This document shows, one piece after another, positions 1-7,097 of a DNA stretch of 19,177 nucleotides. The position numbers and the translations under genes were made by a program. Location: assembly GCA_027348755.1 (NCBI GenBank), contig DAIEOU010000001.1, forward strand, positions 1 to 19,177, given 5' to 3'. The notes beneath the pieces are model-generated. The model searched no databases and was not told the DNA's origin. It saw nothing but the letters and a program-made list of their open reading frames with translations. Numbering within the stretch: the stretch's first letter is position 1; every line of letters starts with the position of its first letter. Source of the stretch: an archaeon. Its GTDB lineage: Archaea > Nanobdellota > Nanobdellia > Pacearchaeales > GW2011-AR1.

Positions 1-482
1 TTGTTGACAGGGCTGCATTCGAGTGCATAAAACGGGAATATCTCTCTAATTCTAAATGGAATGGAAAACCTGAAATAATTTACAGATGCAATTCTGAAGA
101 AAGAGATAAATTTCCAGCATTTATGCGGAATCAAACAATACCTCTGGGGCTTACGTTAGATAATGAACAGATAGAAATGAATGTAACAAGAGGGCTTTAC
201 ATGCTTGAGCTTGTTACTTTAGATATATATTCAGCAACATGCAATATTTCGGGAAGAGAAGCACGAGAAATAATAAATGCAGGGATACCTCTCTCAAGAG
301 CGTATAACAGAATTGTAAAAACATGCGTCCATGGAAACTCATCGGAAAACTCATGGAGATGGAGAAATGAAGCTGAAAAAATATTCGAGAGCCAAGGAAT
401 TTCCAAGTTAAAACAGGTCAATGAAGAAATTCTAGATTTGTTCATGCTTGAGAATATGATAAAGAAAAACGGCGGCAAGTAA
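1..482 (+). CDS. Unrecognised protein, 5'-truncated by window edge
   Basis: The reading frame is open from the left edge (first full codon at 3) to the TAA at 480-482, so at least 160 residues are present and the true start lies outside the window. The ATG at 123 is therefore probably internal: 40 sense codons precede it in frame. The protein is soluble-looking, with no transmembrane segment or signal peptide. It has scattered Cys residues and a mixed-charge C-terminal helix region ending in KKNGGK. I recognise no family. It converges on the enolase gene with only one base between the stop codons, and a T-rich run just past its stop (about 486-493) may end its transcript inside the 3' end of the enolase gene. 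Confident that it is coding; function unknown. Confidence 0.6.
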   Translation, partial: VDRAAFECIKREYLSNSKWNGKPEIIYRCNSEERDKFPAFMRNQTIPLGLTLDNEQIEMNVTRGLYMLELVTLDIYSATCNISGREAREIINAGIPLSRAYNRIVKTCVHGNSSENSWRWRNEAEKIFESQGISKLKQVNEEILDLFMLENMIKKNGGK

Positions 483-483
483 A

Positions 484-1626
484 TTACTTTTTATTTAAGC
501 TGCTCTCTATCTCTATCATTCTTCTTAACTTTGCATCTCTCCATTTTGTGGCAATGCCGCACTTTATGAAATCTGCTTCAAATGCAAAAGCATAATCTGC
601 GAGTGCATTGTCTAAAGTCTCGCCTGAACGATGTGAGATTATTACTTTTATTTTATTCTTCTTACACTCTTTCACTATGTTTCTCAATTCAATAAGCGAA
701 CCATTTTGATTTGGTTTGACAATCATTGCATTTATTGAGTCGTGTTTTATTGCTTTCTTGAGTCTAGATAGATGTGTTGCAGTTAAATCATCTCCACAAA
801 CTAATGTTTTCTTAGATATTTTGCTGAAACCTGAAAAATCTTCTTCGTTAAGAGGGTCTTCTATGTATAATGGTTTAAACTTAGATACTATGTAATTTAT
901 GAAAGCTATCTGAGCAGCACGATTAAGTATCTTGTTTCCATAATAATAAGATTTCTTGCAGTATAAAGAAGAAGCTGCAACATCGACGCCAAAATCTGCA
1001 TACTTTCTGAAAACTGAAAGCATCTCAAGTATGTTTTCTTCATTAAGAGAGCATTGTAGCGCTCCTTCATCATTTATGCCCTGCGCTCTTACTACTGTTT
1101 TTAACTTTTTGTAAAGCCCTTTCATCTTGTAATAATTCTTCTTGAAACTTTTTTCATTCGGAGATATTAGAAACTCCTGAAATGCTGGATGATTTGCATT
1201 ATGACTATGTAAGCCGCCGCCTATAGCATTTCCGAGAGGTCTCGGGACATTTCTTGCTTTTGGATTTATTGTCTGCCATAACTCTAGGCCTTTGCTTTTT
1301 GCAAGTGCCTTTAGAACTGCTGATTCTAAAGCGAATAAGGCATTTGCACCGAATAGCTTTGCGTCAGCTAACTTGAATTTTTTCTTTATCAGAGATTCTA
1401 TTTTAGAAAGATCCTCGAATGATTCTATGCTTATCCCTTTAATTTCTTTGAATTTTTTTATAGAAGATATATTCCAACTTAGACTTTTATTATAGCATGG
1501 AGTCTCATGTTTTCCGGTTGATTTTCCTGCAGGACTTGAAGCAGAGCAGCCATTTATTGAAACTTCTATAGTATGCTCGCCTCTTGAATCAGGTATGCGC
1601 TTCGCACTTACCTCTTTTATAATCAT
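484..1626 (-). CDS. eno: Enolase (phosphopyruvate hydratase), short form
   Basis: Interconverts 2-phosphoglycerate and phosphoenolpyruvate in cytoplasmic glycolysis/gluconeogenesis. The N-terminal DSRGEHTIEV (about 13-22) matches the family opening. The substrate loop is SPAGKSTG (31-38), where PSGASTG is usual; the serine equivalent to yeast Ser39 (S36) is kept. Other active-site elements are QE (150-151), the NDEG segment with E187, the metal ligands D215 (FGVDVAAS), E256 (YIEDP) and D279/D280 (GDDLTAT), the catalytic lysine K304 in VKPNQNGS, and H332 in SHRSGET. At 380 residues it is shorter than the usual 410-435, yet no catalytic residue seems lost. It follows rpoK on the same strand, a linkage common in archaea. 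A TATA-like box 25 bases before the ATG suggests a leaderless transcript of its own. Confidence 0.95.
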   Translation of the reverse strand: MIIKEVSAKRIPDSRGEHTIEVSINGCSASSPAGKSTGKHETPCYNKSLSWNISSIKKFKEIKGISIESFEDLSKIESLIKKKFKLADAKLFGANALFALESAVLKALAKSKGLELWQTINPKARNVPRPLGNAIGGGLHSHNANHPAFQEFLISPNEKSFKKNYYKMKGLYKKLKTVVRAQGINDEGALQCSLNEENILEMLSVFRKYADFGVDVAASSLYCKKSYYYGNKILNRAAQIAFINYIVSKFKPLYIEDPLNEEDFSGFSKISKKTLVCGDDLTATHLSRLKKAIKHDSINAMIVKPNQNGSLIELRNIVKECKKNKIKVIISHRSGETLDNALADYAFAFEADFIKCGIATKWRDAKLRRMIEIESSLNKK

Positions 1627-1646
1627 ATTAAAACAAGAATTAATGA

Positions 1647-1654
1647 GTTTTTAT
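1647..1654 (-). promoter_or_regulatory. TATA-like box for eno
   Basis: On the minus strand this reads ATAAAAAC, centred about 24.5-25 bases before the eno ATG at 1626. That spacing puts the expected transcription start at the start codon, so a leaderless mRNA is inferred. It lies in the 40-base gap after rpoK. Confidence 0.45.
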
Positions 1655-1666
1655 GACTTACTATGC

Positions 1667-2047
1667 TTACTGTTCTTCTGAAGAAGAATCCATTTCTATA
1701 CCGTCGGAGTCATCCTCGGCGGCAAAACCCAACTGTTGAGCATCCTGAACAACTTCCTTCTCAACTTCCTTCTCTTTCTGTTCTATTTCCTCGTCTGAAA
1801 CATGTTCTTCCCTTGCGACTGAGAGCTTTTCCTTTCTCTTCTGAGGAGTTGGTCTCTGAATAGTTATTGGAAGTGCGTCAGCTTGGAATTCTTTCTCAGC
1901 TATCTGAAGTGCATCATATTTCATTGCCTTCAAATCTGAGTCAGATATTTTTACAAGAAGAGGAGCGTCCATGGCTATCTGTAATGCTCTTGCACCTATG
2001 ATTCTTGCCACTTCATACTTTGTAAACTGAGAATGTTGATTTGCCAT
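1667..2047 (-). CDS. rpoK: DNA-directed RNA polymerase subunit K (Rpb6/omega family) with acidic tail
   Basis: Assembly subunit of archaeal RNA polymerase, homologous to eukaryotic Rpb6 and bacterial omega. Residues 8-33 (FTKYEVARIIGARALQIA and following) carry the family hallmark of a helix that clamps the largest subunit, and EKEFQADALPITIQRP (51-66) is the typical ending. The usual archaeal protein stops near here. This one continues for about 60 residues (67-126), first basic, then strongly acidic (VSDEEIEQKEKEVEKEV, ending DSSSEEQ), which is probably disordered or coiled coil. The gene starts 11 bases after the Rrp42 stop and is followed by enolase. A TATA-like box inside the 3' end of rrp42 suggests separate expression. 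The core identity is secure; the role of the tail is unknown. Confidence 0.93.
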   Translation of the reverse strand: MANQHSQFTKYEVARIIGARALQIAMDAPLLVKISDSDLKAMKYDALQIAEKEFQADALPITIQRPTPQKRKEKLSVAREEHVSDEEIEQKEKEVEKEVVQDAQQLGFAAEDDSDGIEMDSSSEEQ

Positions 2048-2058
2048 ATAGAGTTATT

Positions 2059-2874
2059 TTAAAGATAGCTTTTAAGCTTTTCGCTAAGCTCATTAAACTT
2101 ATTTGGCAGAATTTTCATCATGTGCTCGAGTTCGGATGCACTAAATATTTCAGCTCCACTCTTCTGACATGAATTTATGACATGCTTTCCGTTCCATATA
2201 GATACTCCCCAGGATACACGAACATCGCATGCTTCTTCTTCTTCTCTTGTTGGGTCAATTATTATTGAATTTCCAAGCTTAAAGAAAGAAACGGTTATAG
2301 GTGCTATGCCTTCTCTCAATGGAAGTTTTCCAGTGGAAGGTGCATGATAATCTATCTTTCCGTTCTCATCTAAAGCTGGAAGCTTGGCATTATGCAACGC
2401 TGCAGTTGCAGCTATTGTTGCAGCATCTATTAAATTACCATCGTCGTTTATAGGATATATGTCTATTATTACTGTCCATACTTTCTCTCCTGGAGTTATT
2501 ACTAGTTTATCAAGATGAATCATGCTTGATTCTCTTATTGCTCTGTCAACAAGTCTTGGAATCTCTATTGCTGTAAACTGAGGAGGACCCATTTCAACTC
2601 TTGGAGAAGCAATAGGAAGAAGATCTCCGGATACCATTAGATTTCCTTTGTTTGGAGAGTCAGGGTAAGGTGCTCCAACTTGAAGCTTTATACCTGCAAC
2701 AACTTCAGTCTTTCCAAGCTTTACTCTTGCACTTCCCTCAGCTTTGTTTGAAACATTATATTCTATCTTAAGTTCTCTTGAATCTGTAAGACTTCTGCCA
2801 TCGAACCTTTTTCCTTCTGAAAACATTTTCTTAAAAGATTCTATTGTTTGATTTGATATTGCCATTGAACTCAT
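2059..2874 (-). CDS. rrp42: Exosome subunit Rrp42 (RNase PH-like, non-catalytic)
   Basis: Structural RNase PH-like subunit that alternates with Rrp41 in the hexameric ring of the archaeal RNA exosome, which degrades RNA 3' to 5' phosphorolytically and adds A-rich tails. Recognisable segments are GKRFDGRSLTDSRELKIEYN (N-terminal), VGAPYPDSPNKGNLMV, AIEIPRLVDRAIRES, VWTVIIDIYPINDDGNLIDA and, near the C-terminus, IIIDPTREEEEACDVRVSW. The length of 271 residues is typical. The start at 2874 is supported by an AGGAGG Shine-Dalgarno sequence seven bases upstream, and it overlaps the rrp41 stop by four bases. It follows Rrp4 and Rrp41 in the standard exosome order. Downstream the usual L37Ae gene is missing and rpoK follows instead. 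Confidence 0.95.
   Translation of the reverse strand: MSSMAISNQTIESFKKMFSEGKRFDGRSLTDSRELKIEYNVSNKAEGSARVKLGKTEVVAGIKLQVGAPYPDSPNKGNLMVSGDLLPIASPRVEMGPPQFTAIEIPRLVDRAIRESSMIHLDKLVITPGEKVWTVIIDIYPINDDGNLIDAATIAATAALHNAKLPALDENGKIDYHAPSTGKLPLREGIAPITVSFFKLGNSIIIDPTREEEEACDVRVSWGVSIWNGKHVINSCQKSGAEIFSASELEHMMKILPNKFNELSEKLKSYL
2068..2077 (-). promoter_or_regulatory. TATA-like box for rpoK inside rrp42
   Basis: On the minus strand this reads GCTTAAAAGC, centred 25.5 bases before the rpoK ATG at 2047. It overlaps the last codons of rrp42, so rpoK could be transcribed both from the exosome operon and from its own leaderless promoter. Confidence 0.45.
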
Positions 2875-3563
2875 TGGAATGCCTCCTTTAGTGCTTTCTT
2901 TTGCACCTCATATATTTGCTTGCATGTGACATCAGCAAGAGAAATTATTTCTTTTACTCTTTCAGGTTGTATCTTTCCATCAAGCTGAAGTAGAGAGAAG
3001 TCATTTCCAGTTCCTATTTTTGCTATAGGGAAATCAGTTGGGCCTTCTCCACCTTCGAAGTCTTCCTCGGACTTGTCAAGGTCTGCAACTATATCTTGGT
3101 CGAGCTTTCCTAGAGCGACTGAGCATACTAAGTTCTTCATTGGAATGCCTGCATGAGCAAGTGCAAGTGAAGCAGCATTTATTCCTGCAGTTCGTGTTCC
3201 AGCGTCAGCCTGAAGAATGTATATCTGAACATCTATTACTGTGTTTGGGAACTCCTTCAAATCAAGAACTGGCTCTAGAGCCCATTGAGTTACCTTTGAT
3301 ATTTCTTGACTTCTTCTAGATGGCCCGGGCTTCTTTCTGTCATATACTGAGAAACTTAGAAGGTCATAGTTCACTCTCAATATTCCAGTTGAAGGATCTT
3401 GCATATGCTGAGGGTGAAGCTGCCTTGGGCCATAAACTGCGGCTATAGCGACAGTGTCTCCGAATGAAAACATTGCTGAACCGTCTGCGTTTGGAACAAC
3501 ACCAACTTTAGCAGACATAGGTCTTAGCTCGTCTGCCTTTCTTCCACTATTTCTCTGAATCAT
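2871..3563 (-). CDS. rrp41: Exosome catalytic subunit Rrp41 (RNase PH-like)
   Basis: Catalytic phosphorolytic subunit of the archaeal exosome. The N-terminus has DELRPMSAKVGVVPNADGSA (11-30), then AAVYGPRQ. The RNA- and phosphate-binding arginines are visible in SRRSQEISK (R83, R84). LQADAGTRTAGINAASLALA (117-136) is the RNase PH signature. Acidic active-site residues are D161 and D163 in ADLDKSEED and D177 in TDFPIAK, the latter matching the catalytic Asp of the GEADMP segment in Sulfolobus, with a small insertion. The 230 residues form a single domain. It overlaps rrp4 upstream and rrp42 downstream by four bases each, so translation is probably coupled. A GAGGAGA Shine-Dalgarno sequence precedes the ATG. 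Confidence 0.95.
   Translation of the reverse strand: MIQRNSGRKADELRPMSAKVGVVPNADGSAMFSFGDTVAIAAVYGPRQLHPQHMQDPSTGILRVNYDLLSFSVYDRKKPGPSRRSQEISKVTQWALEPVLDLKEFPNTVIDVQIYILQADAGTRTAGINAASLALAHAGIPMKNLVCSVALGKLDQDIVADLDKSEEDFEGGEGPTDFPIAKIGTGNDFSLLQLDGKIQPERVKEIISLADVTCKQIYEVQKKALKEAFQ
2882..2887 (-). promoter_or_regulatory. Shine-Dalgarno site for rrp42
   Basis: AGGAGG on the minus strand, with seven bases before the ATG at 2874. It lies inside the 3' end of rrp41. Its strength contrasts with the leaderless genes nearby and fixes the start codon. Confidence 0.65.
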
Positions 3564-4267
3564 CCAAGCATCTCCTCGGCTTTTTCCGTAAGTCCTTCTA
3601 GTTGAACATTATCTGCTACAAACTCTATAACTTTTCTTGCTTTTATCTCTGCATCAACTGTAGGCCCTTTGAGCCAGACCCATCCATTCTGACCTACTGT
3701 TACTGTGCAGCCAGTCTTTTCTTTAATCATGGCAACCATGCTTCCTTCTCTCCCTATTACTCTAGGGACGCGCGCTGGAGGAACTCGGAAAACAAAACCA
3801 CCTTCGAGCTTTCCAAGACCTTTCCCTCCTTGTAATGAGAGATCTATTCCCTTTGATTTTACAGCCCATATCTTTGCTACAACTATGTCTCCTATGGCAA
3901 GAAACTGATCCATATCACTCTTGCTTACGAATCTAGGAGATTCATCAAGTGGAAGGAAACCAGAACCTGCATAATCTATATCTATTAACCAGCCAGAAAA
4001 GGTTATGTCTACAACTCGGCCTATTACAACGTTTCCTCTCTTTGGTATGAATGCTCCTGTTATTGCTAGAACTTTTACAACACGGCCTAACTCTTCTGCA
4101 AGTCCAAATCTTCCAGCTACTACGTCTTTGCCATCTCTTCTAGCGCCTTCTCCTGGAAGATAATCATCCCCTGAGACTATAACCTCTCCAGGTACTACTA
4201 GTTTTCTTTTCTTTGATTCAACATTTGTGTTAAGCTCTTCTGAAGAGCTAATTTGTTTTGAGTCCAT
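3560..4267 (-). CDS. rrp4: Exosome RNA-binding cap subunit Rrp4 (S1-KH)
   Basis: Trimeric cap protein that guides RNA into the Rrp41-Rrp42 ring. Domains in order: an N-terminal region with VVPGEVI (24-30); an S1 domain around 77-145 (GNVVIGRVVDI, SGWLIDIDY, IGDIVVAKI); and a KH domain around 165-220 carrying the GxxG-type loop (RVIGREGS, 169-176). The first 20 residues are Ser/Glu/Asn-rich and probably flexible. The 235-residue length is typical. It sits 70 bases downstream of SBDS and overlaps rrp41 by four bases (ATGA). A weak TATA-like element near 4290-4298 lies at leaderless spacing from the ATG. Confidence 0.94.
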   Translation of the reverse strand: MDSKQISSSEELNTNVESKKRKLVVPGEVIVSGDDYLPGEGARRDGKDVVAGRFGLAEELGRVVKVLAITGAFIPKRGNVVIGRVVDITFSGWLIDIDYAGSGFLPLDESPRFVSKSDMDQFLAIGDIVVAKIWAVKSKGIDLSLQGGKGLGKLEGGFVFRVPPARVPRVIGREGSMVAMIKEKTGCTVTVGQNGWVWLKGPTVDAEIKARKVIEFVADNVQLEGLTEKAEEMLG

Positions 4268-4289
4268 CTAAAATTCGAACAATTCTGTT

Positions 4290-4298
4290 CTTTATGTA
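4290..4298 (-). promoter_or_regulatory. Possible TATA-like box for rrp4
   Basis: TACATAAAG on the minus strand, centred about 26-27 bases before the rrp4 ATG, in the 70-base gap after SBDS. A T6 run at about 4324-4329 nearer SBDS could end the SBDS transcript. It is weaker than the other boxes in the window. Confidence 0.3.
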
Positions 4299-4337
4299 CA
4301 ACAATCAGGGTAAAAATGAGTATAAAAAACTTTGGTT

Positions 4338-5015
4338 TTAACTTTTCTGAGGCAACTCTTCACTTCTGGCAGCGCCGTGAGTTATGCCGTTAAGCTTGTC
4401 GTAGAAGTCAAGCTGCATCCCTGCAGGTATGTTTAAAACTACCTCGAGGTCACCGTTGCCAAGCCATGCCTCTGATTCTTTCATGTCCTTAAATATGCCA
4501 TAAACCTGCCCTGTAAATCTTGCAGGTACAATTATCTTTATTCTCTTTGTGTCTACACGTATAGGTATTATTGATTTTATAGAAGATATTGCGTCGTGAA
4601 GCTGCTGGTCTGGGGAACGATTATCAATGTTGTAATGAGCTTCTGATAGAGCTCTAGATATTCTGTCTGAAGTATAAGGGCGGCCGTTCTGATCGACTGC
4701 GTTTCTTAGTATTAAGTCAACAAGCTGCTTTATTTGTGCCTCTCTTGCAGCATCACGGAATTCCTGAGTTTTCTGAACCTCTCCAGAGGTTATTATTTTT
4801 GTAGCTATCTGGTACACATCAGTTGTGCCGAAGGCATCCTCGAGGTCCTTTGCAGGCGCAACATTTCCTTTCTTGACATCAGTGAATATATTTCTTCCCT
4901 GCATTGCAGACATTATATCTCCTTTTCCAGCTTTCACTTTCAAGGCTTCATCAAGATCTACAGATATCTCATACTGCTTTCCCTTAACTTTTATACGAGC
5001 TGTAACATGTGGCAT
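4338..5015 (-). CDS. sdo1: Ribosome maturation protein SBDS/Sdo1
   Basis: Archaeal homologue of the Shwachman-Bodian-Diamond protein. In eukaryotes, together with the EFL1 GTPase, it releases the anti-association factor (eIF6) from the large ribosomal subunit. Three regions are visible: an N-terminal FYSH domain (ARIKVKGKQYEISVDLDEAL; DIFTDVKKG-like NIFTDVKKGNVA at about 43-54); a central helical domain with AREAQIKQLVDLILRNAVD and GRPYTSDRISRALSEAHYNI; and a C-terminal ferredoxin-like domain (IIPIRVDTKRIKIIVPARFT, then the LEVVLNIPAGMQ region). The 225 residues match the archaeal length. In most archaea it lies between psmA and rrp4; here psmA is on the opposite strand with a Nudix gene between. 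It starts at 5015 behind a good TATA box. Confidence 0.95.
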   Translation of the reverse strand: MPHVTARIKVKGKQYEISVDLDEALKVKAGKGDIMSAMQGRNIFTDVKKGNVAPAKDLEDAFGTTDVYQIATKIITSGEVQKTQEFRDAAREAQIKQLVDLILRNAVDQNGRPYTSDRISRALSEAHYNIDNRSPDQQLHDAISSIKSIIPIRVDTKRIKIIVPARFTGQVYGIFKDMKESEAWLGNGDLEVVLNIPAGMQLDFYDKLNGITHGAARSEELPQKS

Positions 5016-5035
5016 CTCTTCACCAGAGTTGTGTG

Positions 5036-5045
5036 TTATATAAAG
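5036..5045. promoter_or_regulatory. Palindromic TATA box, possibly shared by SBDS and Nudix genes
   Basis: The sequence TTATATAAAG reads on the minus strand as CTTTATATAA, centred 25.5 bases before the SBDS ATG at 5015. On the plus strand the same near-palindrome would start transcription around 5066, giving the Nudix gene (ATG 5094) a leader of about 28 bases. It is the only strong TATA element in the divergent gap. Confidence 0.5.
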
Positions 5046-5093
5046 ATTATGATATACAATAAGATTTATGAACTGCGATTGCTAAAAAAACGT

Positions 5094-5534
5094 ATGGAAG
5101 AAAAAAGTGTTAACGTCGACGTTGGAGTCGTTATAATGAAAGATGGAAAGATACTTCTTGGAAAAAGAAATGACGATTCCATGAAGGACAAATCTTCATT
5201 CGGTGAAGCTGGAACATGGACTATGCCTGGAGGCAAGATGAGATTTGGAGAGGAATTTGAGCAGGCCGCTGCGCGTGAGTTGCTTGAGGAGACTGGAATA
5301 ATTGCAAAGCGACTTAAAGTAATATGCGTGAACAATGAAAAGACCGACGATGAACATTTTGTCAGCGTTGGAATGCTCTGCGACATGTGGGAAGGTGAAA
5401 TTCAGGTCAAAGAACATGATAAAATTACAGAATGGCAATGGTTCGATTTGGAGAGCCCTCCTTTCCCAGTTTATGTTCCAAGTGCCAAAATACTTTTCAA
5501 CCTTCGAAAGGGAAATTTCTATTATATAAACTGA
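5094..5534 (+). CDS. Nudix hydrolase
   Basis: Cytoplasmic Mg-dependent hydrolase cleaving a nucleoside diphosphate linked to another moiety; the substrate cannot be told from sequence. A perfect Nudix box GX5EX7REUXEEXGU spans residues 47-69 of the 146-residue protein (G47, E53, R61 E62, E65 E66, G68, I69), preceded by TWTMPGGK. The MKDGKILLGKR start of the fold is typical of MutT/NudA-like proteins. The frame is open upstream into the SBDS region, but the ATG at 5094 is chosen: homologous sequence begins just after it, and earlier ATGs would overlap the SBDS gene or its promoter. The gene lies divergent from SBDS and 73 bases before psmA, splitting the psmA-SBDS pair common in archaea. Confidence 0.88.
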   Translation: MEEKSVNVDVGVVIMKDGKILLGKRNDDSMKDKSSFGEAGTWTMPGGKMRFGEEFEQAAARELLEETGIIAKRLKVICVNNEKTDDEHFVSVGMLCDMWEGEIQVKEHDKITEWQWFDLESPPFPVYVPSAKILFNLRKGNFYYIN

Positions 5535-5564
5535 GACATTAACTTTACCTTATGATACATAAAG

Positions 5565-5573
5565 CTTAAATAT
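5565..5573 (+). promoter_or_regulatory. TATA-like box for psmA
   Basis: CTTAAATAT lies 35-43 bases before the psmA ATG at 5608. Unlike its neighbours, this spacing predicts a short leader of about 14 bases; a GAGG at about 5594-5597 just before the ATG might serve as a weak Shine-Dalgarno sequence. Confidence 0.4.
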
Positions 5574-5607
5574 CAGGCAGGCGAGAAGGTAATGAGGAAA
5601 TTCTATT

Positions 5608-6336
5608 ATGGACGTACCAACTGAAATGCAACACCAGGCAATGGGCTACGACAGAGCTGCGACTATGTTTTCTCCTGACGGGCATTTGCTTCAGGTAGAA
5701 TATGCCGAGAAGACTGTCCGCTTAGGCAGCTCCAGTATAGGCTTAGTATGCAAAGACGGAGTTTTGATAGTTGCAGACAGAAGGATAAGGGACAAGCTTA
5801 TATCTCCTGAATCTGCAAACAAAATATTTGAAATAGACGAGCATATTGTAGCCACGGCTGCAGGAATACTTTCAGATGCAAGAATGCTTGTTGATCAGGC
5901 TCAAGTACTTGCACAGCAGAACAGAGTAACTTATGGCTCCCCCATAGAACCAATATCGGTGATAAGAATGATTGCAGATAAGAAACAGATGTTCACTCAA
6001 TACGGAGGAGCAAGACCCTTTGGAGTGGCTTTCCTTCTAGGCGGGGTAAACAAAGGAGCAGCACATTTATACACTAGCGATGTTACAGGAAACTTTTTCG
6101 CATATAAGGCAAATGCAGTTGGAGAAAATGACGAAAAAATAAAGGAAGTTCTTAGAAGCGATTTCAAGGAAGACATGCCAATAGAAGAAGGAATAAGGTT
6201 TGCACTAAAAATATTCAAGGATATTCTAGGAAAGAATTTTGAGCTTTCAAGATTCGATGTAGGGTATGTTAAACTTGGTGAAGAAAAGCTTGTCCGCCTA
6301 CATGGAGACGAGCTAAAGAAGTATATTAAGGCTTAA
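5608..6336 (+). CDS. psmA: 20S proteasome subunit alpha
   Basis: Forms the outer heptameric rings of the archaeal 20S proteasome, gating substrate entry and binding PAN/Cdc48-type ATPases. The proteasome A-type signature is clear at residues 14-33 (YDRAATMFSPDGHLLQVEYA), followed by LGSSSIGLVCKDGVLIVADR. Its further segments are ANKIFEIDEHIVATAAG, VRTYGSPI-like NRVTYGSPIEP, the YTQ-type MFTQYGGARPFGVAFLLGG, and YKANAVGENDE with a helical C-terminus (EDMPIEEGIRFALKIFKDIL). The 242 residues are typical. The beta subunit is not in this window. The psmA gene is usually co-oriented with SBDS and the exosome; here it is divergent from them. Confidence 0.96.
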   Translation: MDVPTEMQHQAMGYDRAATMFSPDGHLLQVEYAEKTVRLGSSSIGLVCKDGVLIVADRRIRDKLISPESANKIFEIDEHIVATAAGILSDARMLVDQAQVLAQQNRVTYGSPIEPISVIRMIADKKQMFTQYGGARPFGVAFLLGGVNKGAAHLYTSDVTGNFFAYKANAVGENDEKIKEVLRSDFKEDMPIEEGIRFALKIFKDILGKNFELSRFDVGYVKLGEEKLVRLHGDELKKYIKA

Positions 6337-6353
6337 TTCTATAGGATAATCAA

Positions 6354-6363
6354 TATTATAAAG
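6354..6363 (+). promoter_or_regulatory. TATA-like box for the unknown gene at 6384
   Basis: TATTATAAAG is centred 25.5 bases before the ATG at 6384 (16.5 before the ATG at 6375). This favours 6384 as the leaderless start. Confidence 0.4.
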
Positions 6364-6383
6364 CAATGCTGTGAATGATTTTT

Positions 6384-7097
6384 ATGTCTGAAAATGTAAT
6401 TTTTGCACCTTATGAAGATGTTTTGTATAACTGGGCTTCTATAAGAGGATATGCTATAAGGGAAAGAAGATTTCATTCTGAGCAACAAGTCGTTAAAGAT
6501 GCACATATAATGTCTCACGAGCAAAATTTGCAAGAAATTCTGAATGATTCGTCAGGAAAAAGACACGATGCTGAATACAGAGAAACAAAATTAGAAATTT
6601 TAAGTGGGTGCGTAAATTCTAAAGATATAGAAAGAGAAATAATTTATCCTTTCGGATTCGTTAAATATGAATTAGGAAGAGACAATCAAAAACACTTGCC
6701 AATAAATTCTGATGAAGAATTAGATAATTTCATTAAAACTGGCTTGCCATACACAGTTTCTATAATATGGAGCATGGGAAAAAAGATAAATGACTTTAGA
6801 AACCCCCGGTTAAGAATTGGAACGCTTGAAGATTCTTCAGCTGCAATGGGATATCTTCACATGGAAAATCTGCCTAATTCTCCTATGTTTGAAGCAAGTA
6901 TAAATTTCCTAAAGGGCAATTTTGAAAAGAATCGCAAACGGAGCACTATAAATAGAATGCTCTTAGCTGCATCTAGCTGGAGTGATGATTTTCCAATGTA
7001 TAACATTGAGTTAAAACCTTCAAATTCAGCCATAAAAAATGTTGAAAAAGTTGTAAGACTGATTGATACATATGTTGCCTGCCCAACATGGGATTAA
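6384..7097 (+). CDS. Unrecognised soluble protein
   Basis: A 237-residue protein starting MSENVIFAPYEDVLYNWA. An in-frame ATG nine bases earlier (6375) is possible, but the TATA box spacing favours 6384. It has no transmembrane segment and no signal peptide. The N-terminal third is rich in charged residues and His (FHSEQQVVKDAHIMSHEQ). The central part has an alternating pattern (REIIYPFGFVKYELGRDN; GLPYTVSIIWSMGKKI) that looks like a mixed alpha/beta domain. The last third has a basic helix (EKNRKRSTINRMLLAASSW). I recognise no family or catalytic motif. The gene follows psmA by 47 bases on the same strand and converges on the unknown gene at 7215-7718. It is AT-richer than psmA by eye, which may mark a lineage-specific gene. 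Confidence 0.6.
   Translation: MSENVIFAPYEDVLYNWASIRGYAIRERRFHSEQQVVKDAHIMSHEQNLQEILNDSSGKRHDAEYRETKLEILSGCVNSKDIEREIIYPFGFVKYELGRDNQKHLPINSDEELDNFIKTGLPYTVSIIWSMGKKINDFRNPRLRIGTLEDSSAAMGYLHMENLPNSPMFEASINFLKGNFEKNRKRSTINRMLLAASSWSDDFPMYNIELKPSNSAIKNVEKVVRLIDTYVACPTWD

Noticed and set aside
4734..5093. Possible N-terminal extension of the Nudix protein reading into the SBDS region
   Set aside because: The extra frame is antisense to the SBDS coding region and its promoter, is Cys/Phe/Ser-rich like other antisense shadows, and Nudix homology begins only after the ATG at 5094.
5066..5438. Minus-strand open frames opposite the Nudix gene
   Set aside because: Ser/Phe-rich shadow translations with no family signal; the plus-strand frame has a perfect Nudix box.
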